Assembly (NCBI GenBank): GCA_902580135.1
Contig: CACHJL010000007.1
Span: forward strand, 1-41,816
DNA length: 41,816 nucleotides
From: an uncultured Pelagibacteraceae bacterium
Lineage (GTDB): Bacteria; Pseudomonadota; Alphaproteobacteria; Pelagibacterales; Pelagibacteraceae
Direction of reading: 5' to 3'
Positions 8,372 through 16,653 of this stretch are shown in pieces; within the stretch, counting starts at the first letter, position 1; every line of letters starts with the position of its first letter. The translations under genes were made by a program, and so were the position numbers. The notes below the pieces were generated by a model. The model did no database searches. It saw nothing but the letters and a program-made list of their open reading frames with translations, and was not told where the DNA came from.

Positions 8372-9838
8372 ATGGACAATCTTTATTTAATGTTGATACC
8401 TTTGTTTAGCTCAAAGTTGCTAATAGTTCTAATTTTAGGCACTTTGTTTGGTTTAGTTTTAGGAGTTCTTCCAGGTTTAGGACCTACAACAGGTGGTGCA
8501 TTAATTTTACCATTTACAATGACGTTAGATCCACTTTCTGCAATTGTCTTGCTAACTTCAATTTATTGCGCTGGAACTTATGGAGGTGCTATTACAGCAG
8601 TACTAATAAATACACCAGGAACCCCAGCCGCTGCCGCCACATGTTTAGATGGATACCCATTAGCTCAAAAAGGTGAAGCAGGAAGAGCCTTAGGAATGGC
8701 AACTGTATCAAGTACAGTAGGAGGAATTTTTAGCGTTATAATCCTAGTATTTTTTGCACCAGTATTAGCAAAACTTGCTTACGAATTTGGTCAACCCGAA
8801 TATTTTGCGCTAGCAATATTTGGTTTAACTATGCTTTCATCTATTGGAGAAGGGAGTCCTATTAAAAATTTGATTGCTGGTGCATTTGGAATTTTAATTT
8901 CAACTATTGGAAAAGATTTTATGACTTCAATAGATAGATTTACTTATGGTATTAATGAACTTTCTGTTGGTATTGGATTTATTCCAGTTGTTGTTGGTTT
9001 ATTTGCAATTAGTGAAATGCTAACTCAATCAACACTTCTTGATCAAGTATTTAAGAGAGTCGCTTTAAAAGCTATAAAGCTTCCAACAAAAGATGATTAT
9101 AAAAAAACGTGGAAAACTATCCTAAGATCTAGTGGAATTGGATCATTCATTGGGGTTTTACCAGCTGAAGGTGGAACAGTTGCGTCTTTAATTGGGTATT
9201 CAGAAGCTAAAAGATTTTCAAAAAACCCAGAAGAATTTGGTAAAGGATCTATAGAAGGAATTGCAGGAGCAGAAGCAGCAAACAATGCAGCCACAGGTGG
9301 AGCAATGGTCCCAACCTTAGCGCTTGGTATACCAGGTAGTGCTACGACAGCTGTTATATTAACAGGATTAATTATTCATGGGGTTAGACCGGGCCCCGAT
9401 CTATTTAGAGAACAGCCAGAATTTTTATATGGAATTTTTGGTGCAATGTTGATTGCAAACATACTTTTTTTTATATTTGGATTTTTTGGTGCAAAAATTT
9501 TTGCAAGAATTACTCTAGTTCCAAATAAGATTTTATGGCCTATGATATTTACTGTTTCTGTATGCGGAACATATTCTTTAAGCCAATCAATAATTGATGT
9601 TTGGATAATGCTTTTATTTGGAGTTATAGGATTTTTTATGAGAAGGTTTGGTTTCTCAGTAGTTCCAGTTATAATTGGATTAATTTTAGGAGAATTAGTT
9701 GAAGGAACATTAAGACAATCGCTAGTTATTTTTGATGGAAATTGGCTAATGTTTTTAACAAGACCTATAGCTTTAACTTTCTTTATTTTATCTTTAATTG
9801 CTTTAACTTTTCCATTATTAAAAAGAAAAAAAAAATAA
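8372..9838 (+). CDS. tctA: Tripartite tricarboxylate transporter large membrane subunit (TctA)
   Basis: The 488-residue permease of the TTT transporter, with about 10-12 membrane helices. It carries the family signature [18 protein letters not shown] (residues 31-48), repeated in spirit in the second half ([19 protein letters not shown] and [17 protein letters not shown]). It should import the TctC ligand by cation symport. Full length, with a lysine-only tail (KRKKK). The SDR gene begins one base after its stop. Confidence 0.93.
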   Translation: MDNLYLMLIPLFSSKLLIVLILGTLFGLVLGVLPGLGPTTGGALILPFTMTLDPLSAIVLLTSIYCAGTYGGAITAVLINTPGTPAAAATCLDGYPLAQKGEAGRALGMATVSSTVGGIFSVIILVFFAPVLAKLAYEFGQPEYFALAIFGLTMLSSIGEGSPIKNLIAGAFGILISTIGKDFMTSIDRFTYGINELSVGIGFIPVVVGLFAISEMLTQSTLLDQVFKRVALKAIKLPTKDDYKKTWKTILRSSGIGSFIGVLPAEGGTVASLIGYSEAKRFSKNPEEFGKGSIEGIAGAEAANNAATGGAMVPTLALGIPGSATTAVILTGLIIHGVRPGPDLFREQPEFLYGIFGAMLIANILFFIFGFFGAKIFARITLVPNKILWPMIFTVSVCGTYSLSQSIIDVWIMLLFGVIGFFMRRFGFSVVPVIIGLILGELVEGTLRQSLVIFDGNWLMFLTRPIALTFFILSLIALTFPLLKRKKK

Positions 9839-9839
9839 A

Positions 9840-10589
9840 ATGATTAAATTTGATTTATCAAAAAAAGTTGCAGTTATTACAGGAGGAGCCCAAGGTTTTG
9901 GCTTAGCTATAACTGAAAGATTTATACGATCAGGTGCTGATGTTATAATATGGGATATAGACGAAGAAGCTGTAAAAAAAGCTATTGAAAAAGTTAATTC
10001 ATCAAATCTAAGTTATCAAATTGTTGATGTAAGCAACTTCGAAAATATTAATGAGAACCTAAAACTCATCGACAGCAAACAAGGAAAAATAGATATATTC
10101 ATAAATAATGCTGGTATTGCAGGTATGAATACTACTGTTGCAGAATATCCAATTGAAGAATGGAATAAAATAATTAATTTAAATTTAAATTCAGTTTTTT
10201 ATTGTTGTAAGGCAGTAGTTCCATTCATGATAAAAAATAATTACGGAAGGATAGTGAATATAGCCTCAATAGCTGGAAAAGAAGGTAATCCAAACGCAAG
10301 TGCTTATAGCACTTCAAAAGCAGGAGTAATTGGTTTAACTAAATCTTTAGGCAAAGAACTTGCGCAAAAAAATATTGCAGTTAATTGTGTAACACCAGCA
10401 GCAGCAAAAACTAGAATTTTTGATCAAATGACAGAAGAACATATAAATTATATGTTATCAAAAATTCCAAGAAATAAATTTGCAAAAGTAGAAGAGCTTG
10501 CTTCCCTTGTTACATGGCTTGCAAGTGAAGAAAATTCATTTTCTACTGCAGCAGTATTTGATTTAAGTGGTGGTAGAGCGACCTATTAG
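9840..10589 (+). CDS. Short-chain dehydrogenase/reductase, FabG-like
   Basis: A 249-residue classical SDR. Rossmann glycine motif TGGAQGFG (14-21), NNAG (89-92), catalytic S143, Y156 and K160 (SAYSTSK). D39 at the end of beta-2 suggests NAD(H) rather than NADP(H). Such enzymes oxidise or reduce a hydroxyl group of a sugar acid, polyol or beta-hydroxyacyl compound. Its position, one base after tctA and two bases before a ROK kinase, implies that it acts on the compound imported by the TTT transporter rather than in fatty-acid synthesis. Confidence 0.85.
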   Translation: MIKFDLSKKVAVITGGAQGFGLAITERFIRSGADVIIWDIDEEAVKKAIEKVNSSNLSYQIVDVSNFENINENLKLIDSKQGKIDIFINNAGIAGMNTTVAEYPIEEWNKIINLNLNSVFYCCKAVVPFMIKNNYGRIVNIASIAGKEGNPNASAYSTSKAGVIGLTKSLGKELAQKNIAVNCVTPAAAKTRIFDQMTEEHINYMLSKIPRNKFAKVEELASLVTWLASEENSFSTAAVFDLSGGRATY

Positions 10590-10591
10590 TT

Positions 10592-11494
10592 ATGCAAATT
10601 GGTATTGATGTTGGGGCTACGAAAATTGAAAGTGTAGTATTAGAAGATAATGGAAATGAAATACATCGATCGAGAACAAAATGTCCAACAGATTATCTTA
10701 CAATCATAAGAACAATCAAAGAAATAAATGAAAAATTAGAAAGAGAATTTAAAGCAAAATTACCAATCGGTGTTTGTCATCCAGGAATACACTCTCCACA
10801 AAATGGTTTAGTGAAGAATGCCCCAAATTGTTTTTGGTTAGAAAAAAAACCTTTTCAAAGTGATTTAAAAAAAGCATTGGAAAAAGAAGTTTTTTGTGAA
10901 AATGATGCAAACTGTTTTGCACTTTCTGAAGCAATAGATGGATCGGGAAAACATTATAAAATAGTTTATGGCATCATACTTGGATCTGGTGCCGGAGGAG
11001 GTCTTGTAATTGATAAACAGATAGTGACTGGACGTAATGGTGTAGCAGGAGAATGGGGACATAATCAAATATCACATTTAATTGCAAAAAGAGAAAACTT
11101 TGATTCTACAAATTTGAGAGAAGGAGAAGTTGAAAGTTTTATTTCTGGATTAGCTTTAGCCAAAAGGTTTAATAAAAAAAATAATAAAAATTTAAAAGCA
11201 AATGAAATTTTTGAATTAAATCGAAAGCATGAATTAGATGCAGAAAGATTTATTGATAATTTTAAGTTAAATCTATCAATGTCTCTTGCTACAATAATAA
11301 ATATTTTAGATCCCGATGCTTTTGTATTTGGAGGAGGTGTATCAAACGAAATAGATTTTTTAAGTGAAATAGAAACATTAGTAAAAAAATATGTAATAGG
11401 AAAAGAGTATGAAGGTGTTTTTTTAAAACCAAAATATGGTGACGCAAGTGGCGTCAGAGGTGCTGCAAGATTAGGTAGAAAATCAGTTTACTAA
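10592..11494 (+). CDS. ROK-family sugar kinase lacking the zinc motif
   Basis: A 300-residue actin-fold kinase (ROK: NagK, fructokinase, glucokinase relatives) without the HTH domain of ROK repressors. Seen: phosphate loop DVGATK (6-11), catalytic D105 in ENDANCFA, GSGAGGG (131-137) and GEWGHN (153-158). The cysteine cluster CxCGxxGCxE that normally follows GEWGH and binds zinc is absent; residues 158-180 contain no cysteine, although the final Glu appears kept as E181 (VESFISG). It may phosphorylate a sugar or sugar-acid intermediate of the TTT locus. Last gene of the 6865-11494 operon. Confidence 0.85.
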   Translation: MQIGIDVGATKIESVVLEDNGNEIHRSRTKCPTDYLTIIRTIKEINEKLEREFKAKLPIGVCHPGIHSPQNGLVKNAPNCFWLEKKPFQSDLKKALEKEVFCENDANCFALSEAIDGSGKHYKIVYGIILGSGAGGGLVIDKQIVTGRNGVAGEWGHNQISHLIAKRENFDSTNLREGEVESFISGLALAKRFNKKNNKNLKANEIFELNRKHELDAERFIDNFKLNLSMSLATIINILDPDAFVFGGGVSNEIDFLSEIETLVKKYVIGKEYEGVFLKPKYGDASGVRGAARLGRKSVY

Positions 11495-11683
11495 TTATTT
11501 CAACTATTAATTTAAAAAAAATTATAAAAAAATACAGTTAAAAAATATAAAAATTTTAAAATTAAAATTATAAAAATCAATTTCAAGTTGTATAATTTTT
11601 TTATTGTAGATTTCATATAAATCAATCTATAATTGTTTATTTAAAGTTAACTTAAACGTAATAAATAATTAAAAGGGAAATAT
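11495..11683. promoter_or_regulatory. Intergenic control region upstream of the sugar ABC importer operon
   Basis: This 189-base, extremely AT-rich region starts the 11684-24914 block of genes. Best promoter guess: TTGTAG (11604-11609), an 18-base spacer and a perfect TATAAT (11628-11633). A 10-bp palindrome, AAGTTAACTT (11644-11653), lies just downstream of the -10 box, where a repressor site could sit. AAAAGGGAAA before the ATG is the ribosome site. No small gene or terminator is evident after the ROK gene. Confidence 0.4.
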
Positions 11684-12940
11684 ATGAAAAAAATATTAAT
11701 CGCTTTATTAGCTTTTGCTTTTACTTCTACTTCTTCTTTTGCTGGACCAAAAATAGAGGTTTTGCATTGGTGGACTTCAGGTGGTGAAGCTGCTGCTCTT
11801 AAAGTATTAAAAGATGATTTTGCTGCCAATGGTGGTGAATGGATGGACATGCCTGTAACAGGCGGAGGTGGTGATGCTGCAAATGTTGCTCTAAAAGCAA
11901 GAATAGTAGCAGGTGACCCTCCTTCTGCATCTCAAATTAAAGGCCCTACAATTCAAGAATACGATCAAGAAGGTGTAGTTGCCCCATATAATATTGATGC
12001 AATTGCTCAATCAGAAGGATGGGATAATCTTTTAGATCCAATGATAGCCAATGTTCATAAATGTCAAAATAATAGTGGTCCTTATTGTGCTGCTCCAGTA
12101 AACATTCATAGAATTGATTGGATGTGGGCTAACAAAGCTGTATTTGATAATAATGGAATTTCTGTTCCAACAACTTGGGATGAGTTAAATGCTGCAGCTG
12201 AAAAACTTAAAGCAGCAGGAATAATTCCATTTGCTCACGGCGGACAAGCTTGGCAAGATGCTACAGTTTTTGAAGCAGTAGCTATGGGCATAGGTGGAAA
12301 TAATTATTATAAAAATTGTTATGTAAAACTAGATGAGAACTGCTTAAGAAGCGATACTACTGTTAAAGTTTTTGATCAAATGAGAAAACTACAAAGCTAT
12401 ACTGATGAAGGTAGTCCTGGAAGAGACTGGAATGTTGCAACTGGAATGGTAATCGAAGGTAAAGCTGGTTTTCAAATTATGGGAGATTGGGCCAAAGGAG
12501 AATTTACAGCTGCTGGTAAACAACCAGGTGTAGATTATTATTGTGCCGCAACCCCATCAAATAACGGATATTTATATAATGTTGACAGTTTTATTTTTTA
12601 TAAAACTAGCGACCCAGATAAACAAGCTGGCCAAAAATTATTAGCTAAACTTATGATGGGTAAAAACTTTCAAAAAGTTTTTAATTTATATAAAGGATCA
12701 ATTCCTGCACGTTTAGATGTACCAATGGATGAATTTGATTCATGTGCAAAAACATCCAATGCAGATATTAAAACAGCTGGAGCAAAAGGAGGTTTAGTAC
12801 CTAGCTTTGCTCATGGTATGGCTCAAGGCAATACAATGAAAGCTGCTCTTCAAGATGTAATTACAGAGCACTTTAATTCTAATATGTCCTCAGTTGATGC
12901 TGCTAATGCTTTAGCAGACTCTGTTTTATCTAATATGTAA
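11684..12940 (+). CDS. Sugar ABC transporter substrate-binding protein (CUT1, glucose/mannose type)
   Basis: Periplasmic sugar receptor of 418 residues with a signal peptide (about 1-20, cleaved after SSFA). The mature start IEVLHWWTSGGEAAAL is typical of family-1 binding proteins of the glucose/mannose/arabinose class, with paired Trp at 29-30. Other family features include WMWANKAVFDNNGI and GDWAKGEF. Two permeases and one ATPase follow. The downstream enzymes point to a monosaccharide that is oxidised rather than phosphorylated. A strong terminator after the stop should keep its level above that of the permeases. Confidence 0.9.
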   Translation: MKKILIALLAFAFTSTSSFAGPKIEVLHWWTSGGEAAALKVLKDDFAANGGEWMDMPVTGGGGDAANVALKARIVAGDPPSASQIKGPTIQEYDQEGVVAPYNIDAIAQSEGWDNLLDPMIANVHKCQNNSGPYCAAPVNIHRIDWMWANKAVFDNNGISVPTTWDELNAAAEKLKAAGIIPFAHGGQAWQDATVFEAVAMGIGGNNYYKNCYVKLDENCLRSDTTVKVFDQMRKLQSYTDEGSPGRDWNVATGMVIEGKAGFQIMGDWAKGEFTAAGKQPGVDYYCAATPSNNGYLYNVDSFIFYKTSDPDKQAGQKLLAKLMMGKNFQKVFNLYKGSIPARLDVPMDEFDSCAKTSNADIKTAGAKGGLVPSFAHGMAQGNTMKAALQDVITEHFNSNMSSVDAANALADSVLSNM

Positions 12941-12956
12941 AAAAAATAAAAAAATA

Positions 12957-12988
12957 AAAGGCCACTTTTTTAAAGTGGCCTTTTTTTT
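12957..12988 (+). terminator. Rho-independent terminator after the sugar-binding-protein gene
   Basis: A perfect 12-bp stem, AAAGGCCACTTT (12957-12968) with AAAGTGGCCTTT (12972-12983), has a TTT loop and runs into eight T residues (12981-12988). It lies between the binding protein and permease genes of one operon, so partial read-through is expected. Confidence 0.85.
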
Positions 12989-13002
12989 ATTAGAATTCAA
13001 AA

Positions 13003-13878
13003 ATGTTAAAGTTTTTAGAAAAAAATTTACCTAAAGTAGTTTTAGCACCAGCTGTTGGTTTAATAAGTTGGTTTGTTTATGGGTTTGTTCTTTGGACTTG
13101 CTATATATCATTTACAAATTCTAAAATTCTTCCAAAATATGAACTTTGGGGTTTTGGACAATACTCTAAACTATGGGCTTCACGAAAATGGCTTATTGCT
13201 GTTGATAATTTATTTGTTTTTACAGCACTTTTTTTAATTATTTGTATTGTTATAGGAATCATACTTGCAATATTCCTTGATCAGAAAATTAGAGCAGAAG
13301 GTGTTCTTAGAACAATTTACCTTTACCCAATGGCACTTTCTTTTATTGTTACAGGAACTGCATGGAAATGGATTTTAAATCCAAGTCTAGGTATTCAAAA
13401 AATGTTTATTGATTGGGGGTTTGAAAATTTTACATTTGATTGGCTAGTTAATAGAGAAATGGCCATTTATACCATTGTTATAGCCGGGGTATGGCAATCA
13501 GCGGGATTTGTTATGGCTTTATTTTTGGCGGGTCTTAGGTCTGTTGAAGATGAAATTGTAAAAGCTGCGAAAATTGATGGTGCAGGCTTATTTACAGTGT
13601 ATTGGAAAATACTTATACCAATGATGAGACCTGTTTTTTTTACAAGTTTTGTCATTTTAGTTCATATCTCAATTAAAAGTTATGACTTAATTGTTGCTCT
13701 TACTCAAGGAGGTCCAGGAATATCTACAACTATGCCAGCTTTATATATGACTCAAACTGCATTTCACAAAAGTCAAGTTGGATTATCTGCAGCAAGTGCG
13801 ATGATGATGTTTATGGCAGTTGCAGCGGTAATTATACCATATCTTTATTCTGAGTTGAGGAGAGAAAATGCAAGATAA
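13003..13878 (+). CDS. Sugar ABC transporter permease, MalF/UgpA-like
   Basis: A 291-residue inner-membrane permease with about six helices (binding-protein-dependent transport family). The EAA loop that docks the ATPase is visible as KAAKIDGAGLFTVYWKILIP (186-205). The N-terminal cytoplasmic piece MLKFLEKNLPK is short and there is no large periplasmic domain, as in glucose-type CUT1 systems. The start is only 14 bases after the terminator T run, so its translation depends on read-through. Its end overlaps the start of the next permease by 11 bases. Confidence 0.9.
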   Translation: MLKFLEKNLPKVVLAPAVGLISWFVYGFVLWTCYISFTNSKILPKYELWGFGQYSKLWASRKWLIAVDNLFVFTALFLIICIVIGIILAIFLDQKIRAEGVLRTIYLYPMALSFIVTGTAWKWILNPSLGIQKMFIDWGFENFTFDWLVNREMAIYTIVIAGVWQSAGFVMALFLAGLRSVEDEIVKAAKIDGAGLFTVYWKILIPMMRPVFFTSFVILVHISIKSYDLIVALTQGGPGISTTMPALYMTQTAFHKSQVGLSAASAMMMFMAVAAVIIPYLYSELRRENAR

Positions 13879-14773
13879 TATAAGCAGATCTTCTTACAAG
13901 CAGCTTGAACAAAAATCAAAATATACAAATTTATTTTTAAGATGGTTCTTGTATTTTGTTTTAATACTTTTTGCTTCTTATTTTATATTTCCTTTATATG
14001 TGATGGTTGTAACTTCTCTCAAAACAATGGAAGAGATTAGACAGGGAACCCTTCTAACATGGCCAAGTACTTTAAATTTTGAATCTTGGGCTATAGCTTG
14101 GGGAGGAAGAGGTTATGGCGCGGGAGATACTTTTTTGCGACCTTACTTTTGGAATTCAATAAAAATGGTTGTACCTGCAGTTTTTTTTTCTACTTTTATT
14201 GGAGCAATGACTGGTTATGTTTTAACCAAGTGGAGATTTAAAGGAGACCAGTGGGTTTTTTTATTTCTATTGTTTGGTTGTTTTATACCTTTCCAAGCAA
14301 TTTTACTTCCAATGGCAAGAACTTTAGGAGTACTAGGTATATCAAATTCAATATTAGGATTAGTGGTAGTGCATACAGTTTATGGTATACCTTTTACAAC
14401 ACTATTTTTTAGAAACTATTATGTTTCTGTTCCTACCGAACTAGTTAAAGCAGCCAGAATAGATGGTGCTGGATTTTTTAAAATATTTTTTAAAATATTG
14501 CTTCCAATATCAGCACCAATAATTGTTGTAACCGTGATTTGGCAATTTACTCAAATATGGAATGACTTTTTGTTTGGATCAACATTTTCTTTTGGGGAAG
14601 CTGCACCGATTCAAGTCGCTTTAAACAATATGGTTTTATCTAGTACAAGTGTTAAAGAATATAATGTAGATATGGCATCAGCAATTATCGCCGGGATTCC
14701 AACCCTTATAGTTTATGTATTAGCAGGAAAATATTTTATAAGAGGTTTAACTTCAGGAGCGGTGAAAGGATAA
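13868..14773 (+). CDS. Sugar ABC transporter permease, MalG/UgpE-like
   Basis: The second, 301-residue permease of the CUT1 importer with six predicted helices. The EAA motif reads VKAARIDGAGFFKIFFKILL, and the early FPLYVMVVTSLKT segment is typical of the MalG group. It overlaps the preceding permease gene by 11 bases, and the ATPase gene starts two bases after its stop, so subunits are made in coupled fashion. Confidence 0.9.
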   Translation: MQDNISRSSYKQLEQKSKYTNLFLRWFLYFVLILFASYFIFPLYVMVVTSLKTMEEIRQGTLLTWPSTLNFESWAIAWGGRGYGAGDTFLRPYFWNSIKMVVPAVFFSTFIGAMTGYVLTKWRFKGDQWVFLFLLFGCFIPFQAILLPMARTLGVLGISNSILGLVVVHTVYGIPFTTLFFRNYYVSVPTELVKAARIDGAGFFKIFFKILLPISAPIIVVTVIWQFTQIWNDFLFGSTFSFGEAAPIQVALNNMVLSSTSVKEYNVDMASAIIAGIPTLIVYVLAGKYFIRGLTSGAVKG

Positions 14774-14775
14774 AA

Positions 14776-15876
14776 ATGAAAACATTAAAAATTGAAGATT
14801 TGTCAAAAAATTTTGGAACTACTGAAGTTTTAAAAAAAATAAATTTAGATATTGATGAAGGAAATTTTCTAGTTCTTCTGGGGCCCTCAGGGTGTGGTAA
14901 ATCTACACTTTTAAATATAATTGCAGGCTTAGAAACTATTAATGAGGGAAACGTATATATTGACGATTACAATGTAAGCAAAGTCGAGCCAAAAGACAGA
15001 AATATCGCTATGGTTTTTCAATCTTATGCTCTTTATCCTTCCATGAATGTTAAAGAAAATATGATTTTTGGCCTTAAGCAAGCAAAAACATCAAAAGAAA
15101 AAATTGAAGAACAACTAAAAAAAGTTTCATCTTTTTTAAAGGTAGATGAGCTTTTAAATAGAAAACCTTCACAATTATCAGGCGGTCAAAGACAACGTGT
15201 AGCTATAGGAAGAGCTTTAGTAAGAGAACCCAGAATATTTTTATTTGACGAACCTCTTTCAAACTTAGATGCAAAATTAAGAGTAGAAATGAGACGTGAA
15301 ATTAAAAAATTACACCAAACTTTAAAAACAACAGTTGTTTATGTTACACACGATCAAACAGAAGCAATGAGCTTAGGAACAAGAATAGCAATAATGAATC
15401 ATGGAGTTATTCAGCAAAATGACACTCCTGAAATTATTTACAACAAACCAAGCAATACTTTTGTGGCAGATTTTATTGGTTCTCCATCAATGAATTTAAT
15501 CAAAGGTTATATTAAAAAAGAGGCAGAACAGTTGTATTTCGTAGGAGATGATTCAGGTAACAGTATTAAAATTCCAATTAATAATTATAGTTTTGATAAA
15601 AAATTAGAATTAAATAGTAAAGAAGTATATTTAGGAATTAGACCAGAACATATTTATTATAAAAAAAATAATGAAAGTGATTTTGAAATCAATTTAAAAG
15701 CTGATTTAAGCGAGTATATTGGGCACGAGCAAATTATAACTTTTAATTATTCAAATCAAGAAGTTCTAGCAAAATTTCCATCAACAACAAAAATAGAAAT
15801 AAATAAAGAAATGAATTTGTATTTTGATCTAACTCAAATTTCTTTGTTTGATAAAAATTCACAGGAAAGGATATAA
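14776..15876 (+). CDS. Sugar ABC transporter ATP-binding protein (UgpC/MalK/MsmK type)
   Basis: A 366-residue cytosolic ATPase that powers the sugar importer. Walker A GPSGCGKST (36-44), Q-loop FQSYALYP (81-88), signature LSGGQRQR (134-141), Walker B IFLFDEP with D158-E159, and the switch His in VTHDQTEAM. The C-terminal part (about 235-366) is the TOBE/regulatory region found in MalK-like proteins and contains GIRPEHIYY. It abuts the SDR gene with no spacer (TAAATG). Confidence 0.93.
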   Translation: MKTLKIEDLSKNFGTTEVLKKINLDIDEGNFLVLLGPSGCGKSTLLNIIAGLETINEGNVYIDDYNVSKVEPKDRNIAMVFQSYALYPSMNVKENMIFGLKQAKTSKEKIEEQLKKVSSFLKVDELLNRKPSQLSGGQRQRVAIGRALVREPRIFLFDEPLSNLDAKLRVEMRREIKKLHQTLKTTVVYVTHDQTEAMSLGTRIAIMNHGVIQQNDTPEIIYNKPSNTFVADFIGSPSMNLIKGYIKKEAEQLYFVGDDSGNSIKIPINNYSFDKKLELNSKEVYLGIRPEHIYYKKNNESDFEINLKADLSEYIGHEQIITFNYSNQEVLAKFPSTTKIEINKEMNLYFDLTQISLFDKNSQERI

Positions 15877-16638
15877 ATGAAAGCAAAATATTTTGATCTT
15901 GAAAATAAAAGAGTATTCATCACAGGTGGTGGTTCAGGTATAGGAGCTTCAATAGTTGAACATTTTTGTGAACAAAATGCTGAAGTTTATTTTATTGATA
16001 TAAATGAAAATGAATCAAATAAGTTAGTCTCAGAATGTAAAAATAAAAAATTATCTGTTCCTAATTTTATTAAGTGTAACTTGTTAAACATTAAAGAACT
16101 TCAATCAACAATATCAAAAATAATTTCAGAAAAAGGACCTATCGAAATATTAATAAATAATGCTGCTAATGATGAAAGACATAAAATAGAAGATGTTTCA
16201 GAAGAATTTTGGAATAATAGAATGAATGTAAATCTTAGACATTATTTTTTTACTGTTCAGTCTGTTAGAGAGGCAATGATCAAAAATAATGGAGGAGTTA
16301 TTGTTAACATTGGATCCGCATCCTGGATGGTTGGCCAAGGTGGAATGGCGGCGTATACCGCTGCGAAATCGGGTGTAGTTGGATTAACAAGATCTTTCGC
16401 AAGAGATTTAGGAGAGTTTAATATAAGGGTAAACTCCGTTGTACCTGGTTGGACTATAACTGAAAGACAACTCGAAAAATGGCTCACACCAGAAGCCGAG
16501 TCAGACATGATGAAAAAACAATGTATTAAAAAGAGATTAATGCCATCCGATATAGCAAAAGCAGTTTTATTTTTCTCATCTAATCAATCATCTGGATGCA
16601 CTAACCAATCTTATGTAGTTGATAATGGTTGGTTATAA
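15877..16638 (+). CDS. SDR sugar 1-dehydrogenase (xylose/galactose/fucose dehydrogenase-like)
   Basis: A 253-residue classical SDR. TGGGSGIG (16-23), D41 at the end of beta-2 (NAD preference), NNAANDERH (94-102), Y160 and K164 (AAYTAAKSG). The NNAANDxRH variant of the NNAG motif is what I associate with bacterial sugar 1-dehydrogenases such as GalD-type galactose and Caulobacter-type xylose dehydrogenases. Expected reaction: aldose plus NAD to aldonolactone, the first step after import by the adjoining ABC system. Fifteen bases separate it from the dehydratase gene. Confidence 0.8.
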   Translation: MKAKYFDLENKRVFITGGGSGIGASIVEHFCEQNAEVYFIDINENESNKLVSECKNKKLSVPNFIKCNLLNIKELQSTISKIISEKGPIEILINNAANDERHKIEDVSEEFWNNRMNVNLRHYFFTVQSVREAMIKNNGGVIVNIGSASWMVGQGGMAAYTAAKSGVVGLTRSFARDLGEFNIRVNSVVPGWTITERQLEKWLTPEAESDMMKKQCIKKRLMPSDIAKAVLFFSSNQSSGCTNQSYVVDNGWL

Positions 16639-16653
16639 TAATTTTTTATTATT

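Noticed and set aside
9840..10589. FabG of fatty-acid synthesis
   Set aside because: D39 suggests NAD rather than NADPH use, and the gene is coupled to a TTT transporter and a sugar kinase, not to fab genes.
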